Assembly (NCBI RefSeq): GCF_004342725.1 | Contig: NZ_SMCP01000005.1 | Coordinates: forward strand, 124,001-188,000 | Origin: Testudinibacter aquarius | GTDB taxonomy: Bacteria > Pseudomonadota > Gammaproteobacteria > Enterobacterales > Pasteurellaceae | Length of the DNA stretch: 64,000 nucleotides | Direction: 5' to 3' | Shown: piece by piece, positions 42,273 to 53,638 of the stretch | How the letters are laid out: each line of letters starts with the position of its first letter | Numbering within the stretch: the first letter of the stretch is position 1 | Position numbers and translations under genes: made by a program | Notes under the pieces: generated by a model | What the model saw: the letters and a program-made list of their open reading frames with translations, nothing else | What the model was told of the DNA's origin: nothing | The model's database searches: none

Positions 42273-43109
42273 TTAGAAGAAGCGTCCGCCATCCGGTGTT
42301 TTTTCACCGGTGGCAACAGGGCGTTGGCTGTAATTGGCTTCCGGCTGTTTTGCCAGTCGGTTAAATTTGGTTTCCCACTCGCTCACTGTGGCTTGAAGTG
42401 CGGTCAAAGCGTGCAAATTAGCTTGGTTTTCTGCTTCAAGTGCGGTCTGTTTCTCGGTCAATTCGGCAGTGTGGCCGGATAACAATTCAATCGCTTGAGA
42501 TTGATCAGCAAAGCGTACATCATCTTTTTTGCTTTTGCCTTTCAACAATTCCGCAACGCGGCTGAACAGGGAAATGCTTTCTTTTTCGGCTTCGATTTCT
42601 TCCAAATCCAAGGAAAATTCCAACGCTTCTGAAATCAGGTTATCGGCTTTCTGTTTGCGGTCAGCCAGTGGATTGACTTTTGCTCCGGCGCAGAATTGCA
42701 ACATTTCCGTTCCTAAACTGGCCGGTGAATCGGTGACGGCAAGCCCGACTAAATAGGCCTCGCCCTTGTCGGCAAAATCCAAATCCACTTCGATTGAGGT
42801 GTAAATTTTTTGCCGTTCTTTGTTCAGTTGAATCAAATCTTCCGTTGGTTCGATTTGCGCCAATAATTGCAGTTTGCCGTCGTCGCGTTGCTCGGTTTTC
42901 AGTGCCAGCACATCGCCGTAGGCTTTGGCGTGCGGTTCGTCTTTCCATAGCATGCGGAATTTGATGTGTTCAATATTGATTCGTGCAGCGTAAGTATTTT
43001 TCGGGTCATAATTGGCTGCCATTTGGGTCAGCCATTCGCGTGAAATTTTGCGGCCGTCCGTGGTTGCGCCCTCGGTGGCTACAACAAACCATTTCGATTT
43101 TTTAGGCAT
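42273..43109 (-). CDS. O: Scaffold and maturation protease gpO
   Basis: This 278-residue protein matches P2 gpO. The N-terminal half is the serine protease (Asp near residue 18, His48 in INIEHIKF, Ser in AVTDSPASLGTE near 128). The Ala/Glu-rich coiled C-terminal half is the scaffold. AGGAAT precedes the ATG. It is the first gene of the leftward head operon. Confidence 0.92.
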   Translation of the reverse strand: MPKKSKWFVVATEGATTDGRKISREWLTQMAANYDPKNTYAARINIEHIKFRMLWKDEPHAKAYGDVLALKTEQRDDGKLQLLAQIEPTEDLIQLNKERQKIYTSIEVDLDFADKGEAYLVGLAVTDSPASLGTEMLQFCAGAKVNPLADRKQKADNLISEALEFSLDLEEIEAEKESISLFSRVAELLKGKSKKDDVRFADQSQAIELLSGHTAELTEKQTALEAENQANLHALTALQATVSEWETKFNRLAKQPEANYSQRPVATGEKTPDGGRFF

Positions 43110-43188
43110 ATTGGATTCCTGCGGTTGGGTTATTGGGTTAATCGTGGTTATGTTGCTGACTTTTCAAAGTGCGGTCTATCGGTTGAGG

Positions 43189-43209
43189 TTGTGAGGTGGA
43201 TTTTGACAA
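43189..43209. promoter_or_regulatory. Late promoter dyad between O and P
   Basis: TTGT at 43189-43192 and ACAA at 43206-43209 with a 13-base centre match the V and FI elements. Leftward, ACATAA lies at the shared -10 distance for O. Rightward, the P-Q operon needs a promoter in the same 170-base gap, and the dyad's symmetry would allow it to serve both directions. Confidence 0.7.
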
Positions 43210-43279
43210 GGCGCGTGAATGTATCAAAAGCGGAATAACTTACATCATACGGCTAATAAAAAATATCCGGAATGCGTGA

Positions 43280-45067
43280 ATGGAAGAATTAACCGACGAT
43301 TTAAATAATGAACTGAATAAAATTGATATTAATGTCAAACGGCAAGCACAAATCAAATATTGGAACGGCTTTAAAATCGCTGAAATTGCGCGGCAGTTGA
43401 ACATTCCGCAGTCAACAATTTCAAGCTGGAAAGAGCGGGAGAAGTGGGACGACATCGCCCCAATTGGTCGAGTGGAAGCCACGTTGGAAACGAGACTTTG
43501 CATTTTGATAATGAAAGAACCAAAGAGCGGTTCGGATTTTAAAGAAATTGATTTGCTACAACGGCAGATGGAGCGCGTGGCGCGGATTAAAAAATACTCC
43601 AACGGTGGCGGTAATGAAACGGATCTGAATCCGAAAATCAAAAATCGCAACAAGGGTGAACGCAAAACGGCAGATAAAAATCCAATTACGCAAGAACAGG
43701 AAGAATTGTTGATCAATGGTTTGCTTGAAACGATGTTTCCGTATCAGCGAGTTTGGCACGATGCAGGGCTGAAACACCGAATCCGCAATATCTTAAAAAG
43801 TCGTCAAATTGGTGCAACTTACTTTTTTGCGTTGGAATCCTTTGTTGATGCGCTAAAAACCGGACGTAATCAGATTTTTATTTCAGCGTCGAAAAAACAG
43901 GCGTTACAGTTCAGATCTTACATTATTGATTATGCGAAACGTGTTGCTGATGTCGAATTAAAAGGCGAAACCATTGTGTTGCCCAATTCGGCAGAACTGA
44001 TTTTTCTCGGTACGAACAGCAAAACTGCACAATCCTATCACGGTAATCTGTATTTTGATGAAATCTTCTGGGTGCCGCGCTTTGAAGAAATCCGCAAAGT
44101 TGCCTCGGCGATGGCTTCACAGAAACAGTATCGACAAACTTATTTTTCCACTCCGTCCACACTGGCACATTCCGCTTATCCGTTTTGGAGCGGCAAACGA
44201 TTTAACCGTGGACGACCAAAAGCACAACAGGGCGTGTTTGATATTTCCCACGATTTTTTAAAGTACGGTCGAGTAGGGCCGGATAACCAATGGCGGCAAA
44301 TCGTGAATATTTACGACGCTGAAAATGGCGGTTGTAATCTGTTTGATATTCACGATTTGAAACTAGAATATTCTGCCGATGAATTTGAGCAGTTGTTTAT
44401 GTGTCAGTTTATCGACGATAACGAAAGTGTGTTTAAATTCGCTATGTTGCAGCGGTGTCAGGTGGACAGCTTGGAAATCTGGCGAGATTTCAATCCGCTG
44501 TATTTGCGCCCATTTGGAAATCGCGAAGTATGGCTGGGTTACGACCCTGCATATACCGGTGACCGTGCAGCACTGGCAATTATTGCCCCACCGCGTGTCG
44601 AGGGTGGCACATTTCGGGTGTTGCATTATCAAACCTTTCATGGCATGGACTTTGCACAGCAAGCGGAGCGAATCCGCCATTATTGCGACAGTTATAATGT
44701 GAGCAGAATCGGTATTGATATGACAGGGCTTGGCACAGGTGTTTATCAAATCGTGAAAACGTTCCGTCCTGATGCCGTTGGTTATCAATATAACCCAGAC
44801 TTAAAAAATCGCATGGTACTGAAAGCATTTGATGTGATTAGCAAAGGGCGTATGGAGTGGGATTCGCTCGGCAATGATATTCCTGCCAGTTTTATGTCAA
44901 TCAAAAAACAACTCACCGCCAGCGGAAAGCAGACTACTTACTTTGCCGACCGTTCGGAAGAAGCTAGTCACGGCGATATTGCTTGGGCGATTATGCAAAC
45001 GTTAATCAATGAGCCGTTCGAGGGTACTTCAACGGTCAATCAGTCATTTATGGAGATTTATTCGTGA
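43280..45067 (+). CDS. P: Terminase large subunit gpP
   Basis: This 595-residue packaging motor matches P2 gpP. It has an N-terminal HTH (KIAEIARQLNIPQSTISSW), an ATPase region with the Walker A-like ILKSRQIGATYF and Walker B-like LYFDEIFWV, and a C-terminal nuclease with GYDPAYTGDRA. It cuts at cos and translocates DNA. It reads divergently from O. Confidence 0.95.
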   Translation: MEELTDDLNNELNKIDINVKRQAQIKYWNGFKIAEIARQLNIPQSTISSWKEREKWDDIAPIGRVEATLETRLCILIMKEPKSGSDFKEIDLLQRQMERVARIKKYSNGGGNETDLNPKIKNRNKGERKTADKNPITQEQEELLINGLLETMFPYQRVWHDAGLKHRIRNILKSRQIGATYFFALESFVDALKTGRNQIFISASKKQALQFRSYIIDYAKRVADVELKGETIVLPNSAELIFLGTNSKTAQSYHGNLYFDEIFWVPRFEEIRKVASAMASQKQYRQTYFSTPSTLAHSAYPFWSGKRFNRGRPKAQQGVFDISHDFLKYGRVGPDNQWRQIVNIYDAENGGCNLFDIHDLKLEYSADEFEQLFMCQFIDDNESVFKFAMLQRCQVDSLEIWRDFNPLYLRPFGNREVWLGYDPAYTGDRAALAIIAPPRVEGGTFRVLHYQTFHGMDFAQQAERIRHYCDSYNVSRIGIDMTGLGTGVYQIVKTFRPDAVGYQYNPDLKNRMVLKAFDVISKGRMEWDSLGNDIPASFMSIKKQLTASGKQTTYFADRSEEASHGDIAWAIMQTLINEPFEGTSTVNQSFMEIYS

Positions 45068-46113
45068 AAAATCAAAACAGTTGTCAAAATAATAAAATTG
45101 AAGCCTTTAGCTTTGGTGAACCCGTGCCGATGTTGGATCGGGCAGAAATTTTGGATTATCTACAATCTACGATTTACAACCAAAAATATTACAATCCACC
45201 GTTGGATTTATGCGGACTGGCGAAATCCTACCGCGCTGCGTCACATCATGCGAGCGCCATTCAGGTGAAGAAAAATATTTTGTTAAGTACCTGTTTATTG
45301 GATTCGCGCTTGAGCAAAACGGAATTATCAAAATTCGTGCTGGATTATTTGGTATTCGGCAATGCTTATTTTGAACTCACGAAAAATCCGTTTGGTGAGG
45401 TGATCAAGATTAGCGCGCCAAAGGCAAAGTATGTGCGTAAAGGCGTGGAGAATGGAAAATTTTTCTATGTTCCGCAAGGTATTCTAAATGAATATGAATT
45501 TCAACCGCACTTGGTGTTTCACTTGTTTGAACCAGACGTAAATCAAGATGTGTACGGCATTCCTGAATATTTAGCGGCAATGCAATCGGCTTGGCTGAAT
45601 GAATCAGCAACGTTGTTCCGTCGCAAATATTATCTGAATGGTGCACACGCTGGGTTTATCTTGTATATGTCTGACCCTGCGCATAATCAAGAAGATATTA
45701 ATAATTTACGTGAACAGCTAAAAGGTGCGAAAGGGCCAGGCAATTTTAAGAACTTGTTTATGTATTCAGCGAACGGAAAAAAAGACGGTGTACAAGTGAT
45801 ACCGCTTGCCGATGTTGCTGCCAAAGATGAGTTTTTGAATATTAAAAATGTTAGTCGCGATGATGTACTTGCTGCCCACCGTGTGCCGCCGCAACTGATG
45901 GGGATAATCCCAAACAATACCGGCGGCTTCGGTGATGTGGCAAAAGCTGCAGAAGTATTTTTTATCAATGAAATTCAGCCGCTACAAGAACGGCTATTAG
46001 AACTGAACGAATGGCTTGGCGAAACAGTGATCACGTTTAAAGATTATGAATTGTTGAAAGAAAAAGATAGCAATAGCAACGCCCACAGAACCAACGTTGG
46101 CCAAACGGTTTAG
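45064..46113 (+). CDS. Q: Portal protein gpQ
   Basis: This 349-residue protein matches P2 gpQ, the portal vertex, with FSFGEPVPMLDR and HRVPPQLMGIIPNNTGGFGD. Translation starts at a GTG that overlaps the P stop (GTGA). It is the last gene before the right end of the prophage, with hairpins behind it. Confidence 0.95.
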   Translation: MKNQNSCQNNKIEAFSFGEPVPMLDRAEILDYLQSTIYNQKYYNPPLDLCGLAKSYRAASHHASAIQVKKNILLSTCLLDSRLSKTELSKFVLDYLVFGNAYFELTKNPFGEVIKISAPKAKYVRKGVENGKFFYVPQGILNEYEFQPHLVFHLFEPDVNQDVYGIPEYLAAMQSAWLNESATLFRRKYYLNGAHAGFILYMSDPAHNQEDINNLREQLKGAKGPGNFKNLFMYSANGKKDGVQVIPLADVAAKDEFLNIKNVSRDDVLAAHRVPPQLMGIIPNNTGGFGDVAKAAEVFFINEIQPLQERLLELNEWLGETVITFKDYELLKEKDSNSNAHRTNVGQTV

Positions 46114-46130
46114 ATCCTTTCCATCAAAAA

Positions 46131-46188
46131 ATAGCCCCTGAATAGGGGTATTTTTACGCCAGTAAAACAAGGTCTTTTCCCTTGTTTT
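46131..46188 (+). terminator. Two hairpins behind Q
   Basis: CCCCT and AGGGG (within 46131-46151) form a short stem followed by TTTTT. Then AAAACAAGG and CCTTGTTTT (46164-46188) form a second stem that is T-flanked on both strands. Together they should end the P-Q transcript before the cos/att region. Confidence 0.75.
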
Positions 46189-46636
46189 AAATAAATATTT
46201 TGACAATTTATTATACCATAATCCGAAATTAAATCCTTTAAAATCACGATTTTTTCTTTATTTTCAATAAATAAACTTACTTTTTTACCGTAAAAACATC
46301 CAAAGCCAATCCTAAAAATCCAAGAAAAACCGACCCAAAAACGCCATCAACCCCGCGCCCGCGCGCTCGTATCCTCGCCACGCCCGCACACTTAATATGC
46401 CGCTTTCAACGCAACCTGCGTTAGCATTTAGATCCTTGCCAGTATTGGCACTAATGAGATCTTTTTATTTAGATCCTTTAACGCATTTTTACGCAAAAAA
46501 ACGCAGTTTTTTTGATCTTTTTTTGTGATCAAATTCAAAATAATAAAATTTCTCTTTATTTTTATACAGTTAAAAAAGTGTGCAATATTTTGCACTATGT
46601 AACTTTTAGATCTTTGATCTAGAATTAGATCTTGTG
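46189..46636. other. Non-coding right end of the prophage with candidate cos site
   Basis: These 448 bases hold no supportable gene. They are AT-rich except for a GC island at 46351-46390 (contains CCCCGCGCCCGCGCGCTCG), a candidate cos, since P2-type cos lies just past Q. Small dyads follow: AACGCA/TGCGTT near 46410, TGCCA/TGGCA near 46437, and GTGCAATATTTTGCAC at 46580-46595. GATC occurs at least seven times between 46428 and 46636. Confidence 0.5.
46580..46595. promoter_or_regulatory. Candidate integrase arm-type dyad near attR
   Basis: GTGCAATATTTTGCAC is a perfect inverted repeat of TTGCAC. The same motif forms the three direct repeats near attL, so both arms of attP carry it, as expected for integrase arm sites. 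Confidence 0.5.
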
Positions 46637-46667
46637 CCGGCCCTAGGCACCACTGGTAAATATAATC
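46637..46667. repeat. attR core (31-bp direct repeat, right copy)
   Basis: This copy is identical to 12058-12088, including the CCCTAGGCACCA 3' end of tRNA-Leu, but is not preceded by the rest of a tRNA. It marks the right end of the prophage. Confidence 0.95.
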
Positions 46668-46670
46668 CAC

Positions 46671-46700
46671 AAGCCCTGATTTTTTAATCGGGGCTTTTTA
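46671..46700 (+). terminator. Displaced terminator of tRNA-Leu
   Basis: AAGCCCTGATT and AATCGGGGCTT form an eleven-pair stem (one G-T) followed by TTTT. It lies as close to attR as the phage-borne terminator lies to attL. It is therefore probably the one that followed tRNA-Leu before this prophage inserted. Confidence 0.75.
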
Positions 46701-46729
46701 TTATCTAAAACAACCACTTAAATAATCAT

Positions 46730-46904
46730 CACCTCTTTTTTACTGTATGCTTAAACAGTGCTTAGCTGATCCGCCGTGATCTGCTAAGATCGAAAACAAC
46801 ACTATTTTGCACTAAAATTGCACCAAATTTAACTTGGCAAAATTATGGCAACTTTTGGTATAAAACGAGCCCTTGTTATGAATTCAAGGGCCATGTGGTT
46901 GTAA
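46730..46904 (+). pseudogene. Possible relic of an earlier element in the same site
   Basis: Beyond attR the layout of the left end recurs: att copy, terminator, a TGATCTG-type stretch, TTGCAC motifs (46807 and 46818), then an ATG at 46845. That ATG opens a 20-codon frame MATFGIKRALVMNSRAMWL, similar in style to an integrase N-terminus, ending at 46904. The arrangement suggests an older integrated element whose integrase has been lost. This is inference; similarity is short. Confidence 0.4.
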
Positions 46905-46951
46905 AAAGTACGGTTGTCGTATGAGAGAGGGAGCAGCTTTGATAAAAACCG

Positions 46952-47356
46952 TTATGCAAACACCCTGTCAGTGGCGATTTTGGTCAAAAATTGGCTTCTA
47001 TTTTTGTACTCCGGATGTGTTGCCACAAATTGATCAATCCGCTTAATCAATAAACTCGGCAGTGTAACATTAATTTTTTCTGATTTACCCAATAAGTGGG
47101 ACAAATCAACTTCGACAAATGTCAAAATAAAATCTTTAAAGTCAGCATTTTGTTGATGTTGTTCAATCGGTTTCGGCTGTGGAATCTCGTCACCATCTTC
47201 TAACATACCTTCAATATGAAAAGTAATCGCTTCTTTTGCATTCATAAACGCTTCTTCCAGCGTATCTCCAGCAGAAAAGCAGCCTGGCACATCAGGCACA
47301 ACCACACCATAAGCGTGTTTTTCATCACCAATAGCGATTGCGATTGGATAGAGCAT
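46952..47356 (-). CDS. hicB: HicB antitoxin (chromosomal pair)
   Basis: This 134-residue HicB has the N-terminal domain with YGVVVPDVPGCFSAGDTLEE. Its C-terminal ribbon-helix-helix-like part (INVTLPSLLIKRIDQFV) differs from the HTH type of the prophage HicB. It follows hicA after 25 bases in the same operon. It sits just outside attR. Confidence 0.92.
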   Translation of the reverse strand: MLYPIAIAIGDEKHAYGVVVPDVPGCFSAGDTLEEAFMNAKEAITFHIEGMLEDGDEIPQPKPIEQHQQNADFKDFILTFVEVDLSHLLGKSEKINVTLPSLLIKRIDQFVATHPEYKNRSQFLTKIATDRVFA

Positions 47357-47381
47357 AATTTTCTTCTCCTATTTCAAAGGG

Positions 47382-47561
47382 CTATAGCCCTGCCTGTTTT
47401 AATATTGATTTTGTCGTTTTGATGTCTAAATCCTTTTTAGGGTGTGGCACAGTCACCCGTCCTTTTCTTGCTGGGTGTTTAAATTGATGGTGACTGCCCT
47501 TAACTGCAACAAGATACCAGCCGTCCTTCTCTATCAATTTTATGATACTTTTGCTGTCCAC
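47382..47561 (-). CDS. hicA: HicA toxin (chromosomal pair)
   Basis: A 59-residue HicA starts at GTG (MDSKSIIKLIEKDGWYLVAV) behind AAAGGAT. The family core KGSHHQFKHP carries the catalytic His, followed by VTVPHPKKDLDIKT. It is an mRNA interferase held in check by the adjoining HicB. It is not closely similar to the prophage HicA. Confidence 0.88.
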   Translation of the reverse strand: MDSKSIIKLIEKDGWYLVAVKGSHHQFKHPARKGRVTVPHPKKDLDIKTTKSILKQAGL

Positions 47562-47586
47562 AGATGATCCTTTTTATCCAAGAGTT

Positions 47587-47614
47587 ATTATAACCCCAAT
47601 TTTAAAGAAAACAA
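47587..47614 (-). promoter_or_regulatory. hicAB promoter (chromosomal pair)
   Basis: On the minus strand TTGTTT (47614-47609) and TATAAT (47592-47587) are 16 bases apart, about 26 bases before the hicA GTG. Confidence 0.65.
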
Positions 47615-47702
47615 GTTTTATAGTTGTTTAAAGTGTATACGACGAGTACTATTTGCGACAAAATCGATATCCTGCCGCAAATAAGCCGCTGCTCTCACTC
47701 TG

Positions 47703-50813
<3,111 letters not shown>

Positions 50814-50814
50814 T

Positions 50815-50845
50815 TAAAAAAGCAACGGAAAATCGTTGCTTTTCA
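50815..50845 (-). terminator. zapG terminator upstream of lacZ
   Basis: AAGCAACG at 50820-50827 pairs with CGTTGCTT at 50834-50841. T-runs follow on both strands. It ends the zapG transcript and leaves little room for a separate lacZ promoter, so read-through could feed lacZ. Confidence 0.8.
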
Positions 50846-50878
50846 ATAAATTAAACTTTTTGTATTAAGACATTATCT

Positions 50879-51328
50879 TTAAGATTCTTTAGACTTTAAC
50901 AAGCCCGAAGAGCCTTTAGAATAATCTTTAGGTTGTGCTTTTTCGTCGTTTTGTGGCTCGCTGACCGCACTTACCACATTTTCATCAAACGTTTCAGCCG
51001 TTTTGTCTGCCAACAAATCTTGAGCAAAAATTTCTTTTGCTGTGGCTTCCGGTAATAATGCCACCGAGCTTTTGGCTAAATGCTGATATAAGCGCTGATA
51101 GTCCTGCGCCAACGATTTCAACAGATCCGCACTTTCGGCAAAATGTTCCTCGATCTTGTTTTTCTGCTGTTCAACCTCAGTTTTCACCTGTTTTAATTCG
51201 GACTCGGTTTTTAACTGTTTTTTGACACTACCGCTGGTTATTCTGATAAAAAAATAAGCCAATATAAAACCAACCATGGCACCCAGCCCGGCAACAACCC
51301 AGATATTGTGTAATAATTCGTTGTTCAT
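50879..51328 (-). CDS. zapG: ZapG (YhcB) inner-membrane division protein
   Basis: This 149-residue protein matches the YhcB/DUF1043 family. It has one N-terminal membrane helix (VVAGLGAMVGFILAYFFI), a cytoplasmic coiled coil, and a disordered acidic C-terminus ending SGLLKSKES. It links the divisome and cell-envelope synthesis in E. coli. AGGAGG precedes the ATG. Confidence 0.88.
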   Translation of the reverse strand: MNNELLHNIWVVAGLGAMVGFILAYFFIRITSGSVKKQLKTESELKQVKTEVEQQKNKIEEHFAESADLLKSLAQDYQRLYQHLAKSSVALLPEATAKEIFAQDLLADKTAETFDENVVSAVSEPQNDEKAQPKDYSKGSSGLLKSKES

Positions 51329-51449
51329 TCACTCCTCCTAAAATTAAGCAATAAAAAATAGAATAACTGCCTTAGAGTATAAAATGTTATGGCGATAAAG
51401 CTAAGTATTAAATCATGTTTTTTTAGATTTAGATCACAAATTTTATCAC

Positions 51450-52361
51450 TTAGTTGCGTGCTTCTTTTTGAAATCGTTGACGATACTGTTTTGGTGTACA
51501 TTGGCTTAACAGATAAAACTGCTTAGAAAAATAACTCAAATGATTAAATCCGCTACTTAATGCGATTTCGGTAATACTCAATGAAGTATTCGTTAACAGT
51601 GTTTGGCTAACCTCAATTCGATAAGCATTCAAAAATGACATCGGGCTTTGCTGCATATATTTTTTAAACAATTTGCAACAACGGCTACGGCAAATATGTG
51701 CCGAAGCAGCAATACTGTCTAATCGTAGCGGATGCATATAGTTTTGGTGGATAAAACTTGTCATTTTTTTCTGTAATATAATTTCCTCAGATTCTTCTTT
51801 GTCCTCCCCGGTGAGAGAATCTTTCACTAAATTAAACCATTTGTGCCAATATTGGTAAGCCACAGCAACGCATTCCATGTCAATACCGTTGCCTAAATGT
51901 TGAGCTTGTAAATGCAAAGCACCTAATTTTTCAATATCTTGTAAAATAGCAAGATGTGCAAGTTGTTCAGAAGATAAATAGTTCGCTTCCAGCTGTTTGG
52001 CATAGATAATAGGTTCAACAAATTTTTGGTATAAAATTTTTTCGGCACTAAAAATTACAGGGTTAATTAATACGCAAATAAAATCGCAATCTTCCCCAGA
52101 TGAAGAATAGCCATAGTGCATTGCTTTCGCATTCACTATAATGCCATCACCTTTCGTTAAAACAAATGTTTTTCCATTCACATAATAATACATTTCACCG
52201 CTTAAAATTTTAACCAACTCAATATCTTCATGCCAATGGCATAATACTTTCATCTCATTAAAATCTGATAATTTATTACATTGAATACCAATACGGACAT
52301 AGGGCAAATAGGATTGAATGATTTCAGCTGAATCACTCATTAATTTTAATGTGATTTTCAT
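51450..52361 (-). CDS. AraC-family transcription regulator
   Basis: This 303-residue regulator has an N-terminal cupin-like sensor (HWHEDIELVKILSGEMYYYV) and two C-terminal HTH motifs (LDSIAASAHICRSRCCKLF and SITEIALSSGFNHLSYFSK). AAGAGG precedes the ATG MKITLKLM; the longer frame overlaps the divergent gene. It lies back-to-back with the esterase-transporter operon and probably controls it in response to a sugar. The 123-base gap is strongly AT-rich. Confidence 0.88.
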   Translation of the reverse strand: MKITLKLMSDSAEIIQSYLPYVRIGIQCNKLSDFNEMKVLCHWHEDIELVKILSGEMYYYVNGKTFVLTKGDGIIVNAKAMHYGYSSSGEDCDFICVLINPVIFSAEKILYQKFVEPIIYAKQLEANYLSSEQLAHLAILQDIEKLGALHLQAQHLGNGIDMECVAVAYQYWHKWFNLVKDSLTGEDKEESEEIILQKKMTSFIHQNYMHPLRLDSIAASAHICRSRCCKLFKKYMQQSPMSFLNAYRIEVSQTLLTNTSLSITEIALSSGFNHLSYFSKQFYLLSQCTPKQYRQRFQKEARN

Positions 52362-52484
52362 AGTAAACCTCTTATAAAATACGATTTTTATAAAAAATAG
52401 CGAAAATTGTGTTAGAAAGCGATATTTTTCATCTGATATTATCATACTACGATATAAAACAGAGGTAATCAATAGGTGATGGAA

Positions 52485-53618
52485 ATGGTTAGAAAAAATC
52501 TGCTCAATTTTTATTGTGAATGCTTGCCAATAACTAAAATTGATATTCTGGGTGAACGAATTACTCAATTAATATTATCTTTTTCAATCCCAATTTCAGA
52601 AATATCATCATTCAACGTAGATACAATTTCTGTTTTCTTATCTAGTGAAAATACGAATAACCAGTGGCAAAAGCTAGCTATTGGACATATCGAACAACAT
52701 AACTCCTCAAGATTAACGTTATTTATTGAACAAACACTAGATTGTATAATAACGAAAACTCTAAAATTTGACCGAGTGCGACTCCGCCAACAGCGCTGCC
52801 ATATTCAATTTAAAATTGAATTCAATCACCAAATAAAAGATATTTACCACCAGGTATTAGACGATATTAAAATATTACCCATTCAGCATTTAGAATCAGA
52901 CAAATTTAACTTTTATTCATTTAAAAATATTCATTATAATCTCTATACCCCCCAAGAAAACAGTACATGTCATCCATTAATTATCTATCTACACGGTGCA
53001 GGAGAGGGGGGAGATAATCAAAGTCATCTTATTGCTGATCGAGCTATTGCTATCTTTATTGAACCCGCTCTACAACGATTCTTTGATTATCCATTTATTC
53101 TTGCACCGCAATGCCCTGATTTCTGGCTGCAAGAATTTAAAGTAAATAATGTAACTTATTTAGGCTCACAAGATTATACTAAAACTTTAATTCAATTGAT
53201 TGAGAATATTCTATTGCAATATTCACACATTGATCGAAATAGAATTTATATTATTGGTGTATCAATGGGAGGCTATCAAGGGTTACGATTATTAACTGAT
53301 GGTCCCGCATTATTTTCTGCCGGCATTATTGCCTGTCCAGCACAAATCCCAAGTGATGATTTGCTAGATAAATTAAATAACACGCCTATCTGGTTTCTGC
53401 ATAGTTTAAAAGACCAAATTGTTCCTATTGAAAATAGTGAATATATCATTAATTATCTACACAATAAAAACCCAAAAATTAAATATCAATTTTTTTCAGA
53501 TATCACTATTCAAGATATTCACTTTGATCCACATTGTGTTTTTTTATACCTCTATGAAAACATTCCAAATATAGATGGTATATCTATTTTTCAATGGCTA
53601 AAACAACAAATTGGTTAA
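52485..53618 (+). CDS. Alpha/beta-hydrolase (esterase/peptidase-like)
   Basis: This 377-residue protein has a non-catalytic N-terminal half and a C-terminal alpha/beta-hydrolase domain. The oxyanion segment is YLHGAGEGGDN, the nucleophile elbow is GVSMGGYQG, an Asp lies in SLKDQIVP and a His in HFDPHCVF. There is no signal peptide, so it acts in the cytoplasm. AGGTGAT before the ATG supports this start, though ATG two codons upstream is possible. It probably removes ester groups from an imported sugar; this is inferred from the neighbouring transporter. Confidence 0.75.
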   Translation: MVRKNLLNFYCECLPITKIDILGERITQLILSFSIPISEISSFNVDTISVFLSSENTNNQWQKLAIGHIEQHNSSRLTLFIEQTLDCIITKTLKFDRVRLRQQRCHIQFKIEFNHQIKDIYHQVLDDIKILPIQHLESDKFNFYSFKNIHYNLYTPQENSTCHPLIIYLHGAGEGGDNQSHLIADRAIAIFIEPALQRFFDYPFILAPQCPDFWLQEFKVNNVTYLGSQDYTKTLIQLIENILLQYSHIDRNRIYIIGVSMGGYQGLRLLTDGPALFSAGIIACPAQIPSDDLLDKLNNTPIWFLHSLKDQIVPIENSEYIINYLHNKNPKIKYQFFSDITIQDIHFDPHCVFLYLYENIPNIDGISIFQWLKQQIG

Positions 53619-53638
53619 ACCAATATAAGGAGCTTTTT

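Larger units (their letters stand above)
12058..46667. mobile_element. P2/HP1-type prophage in tRNA-Leu
   Basis: About 34.6 kb lies between perfect 31-bp repeats. It contains integrase, early replication operon, repressor, all expected P2-type head, tail and lysis genes, terminase and portal. Gene complement follows P2 (Q P O N M L X R S V W J I H FI FII E U D), while att placement at a tRNA-Leu and next to the cos end recalls HP1. All essential structural genes look intact; the only broken gene I see is the small zinc-finger gene at 14.1-14.3 kb. It may be inducible. Confidence 0.95.

Noticed and set aside
46428-46670. 80-codon minus-strand frame covering attR
   Set aside because: It runs through the att repeat and dyads, lacks a ribosome site, and has the composition of translated AT-rich spacer.
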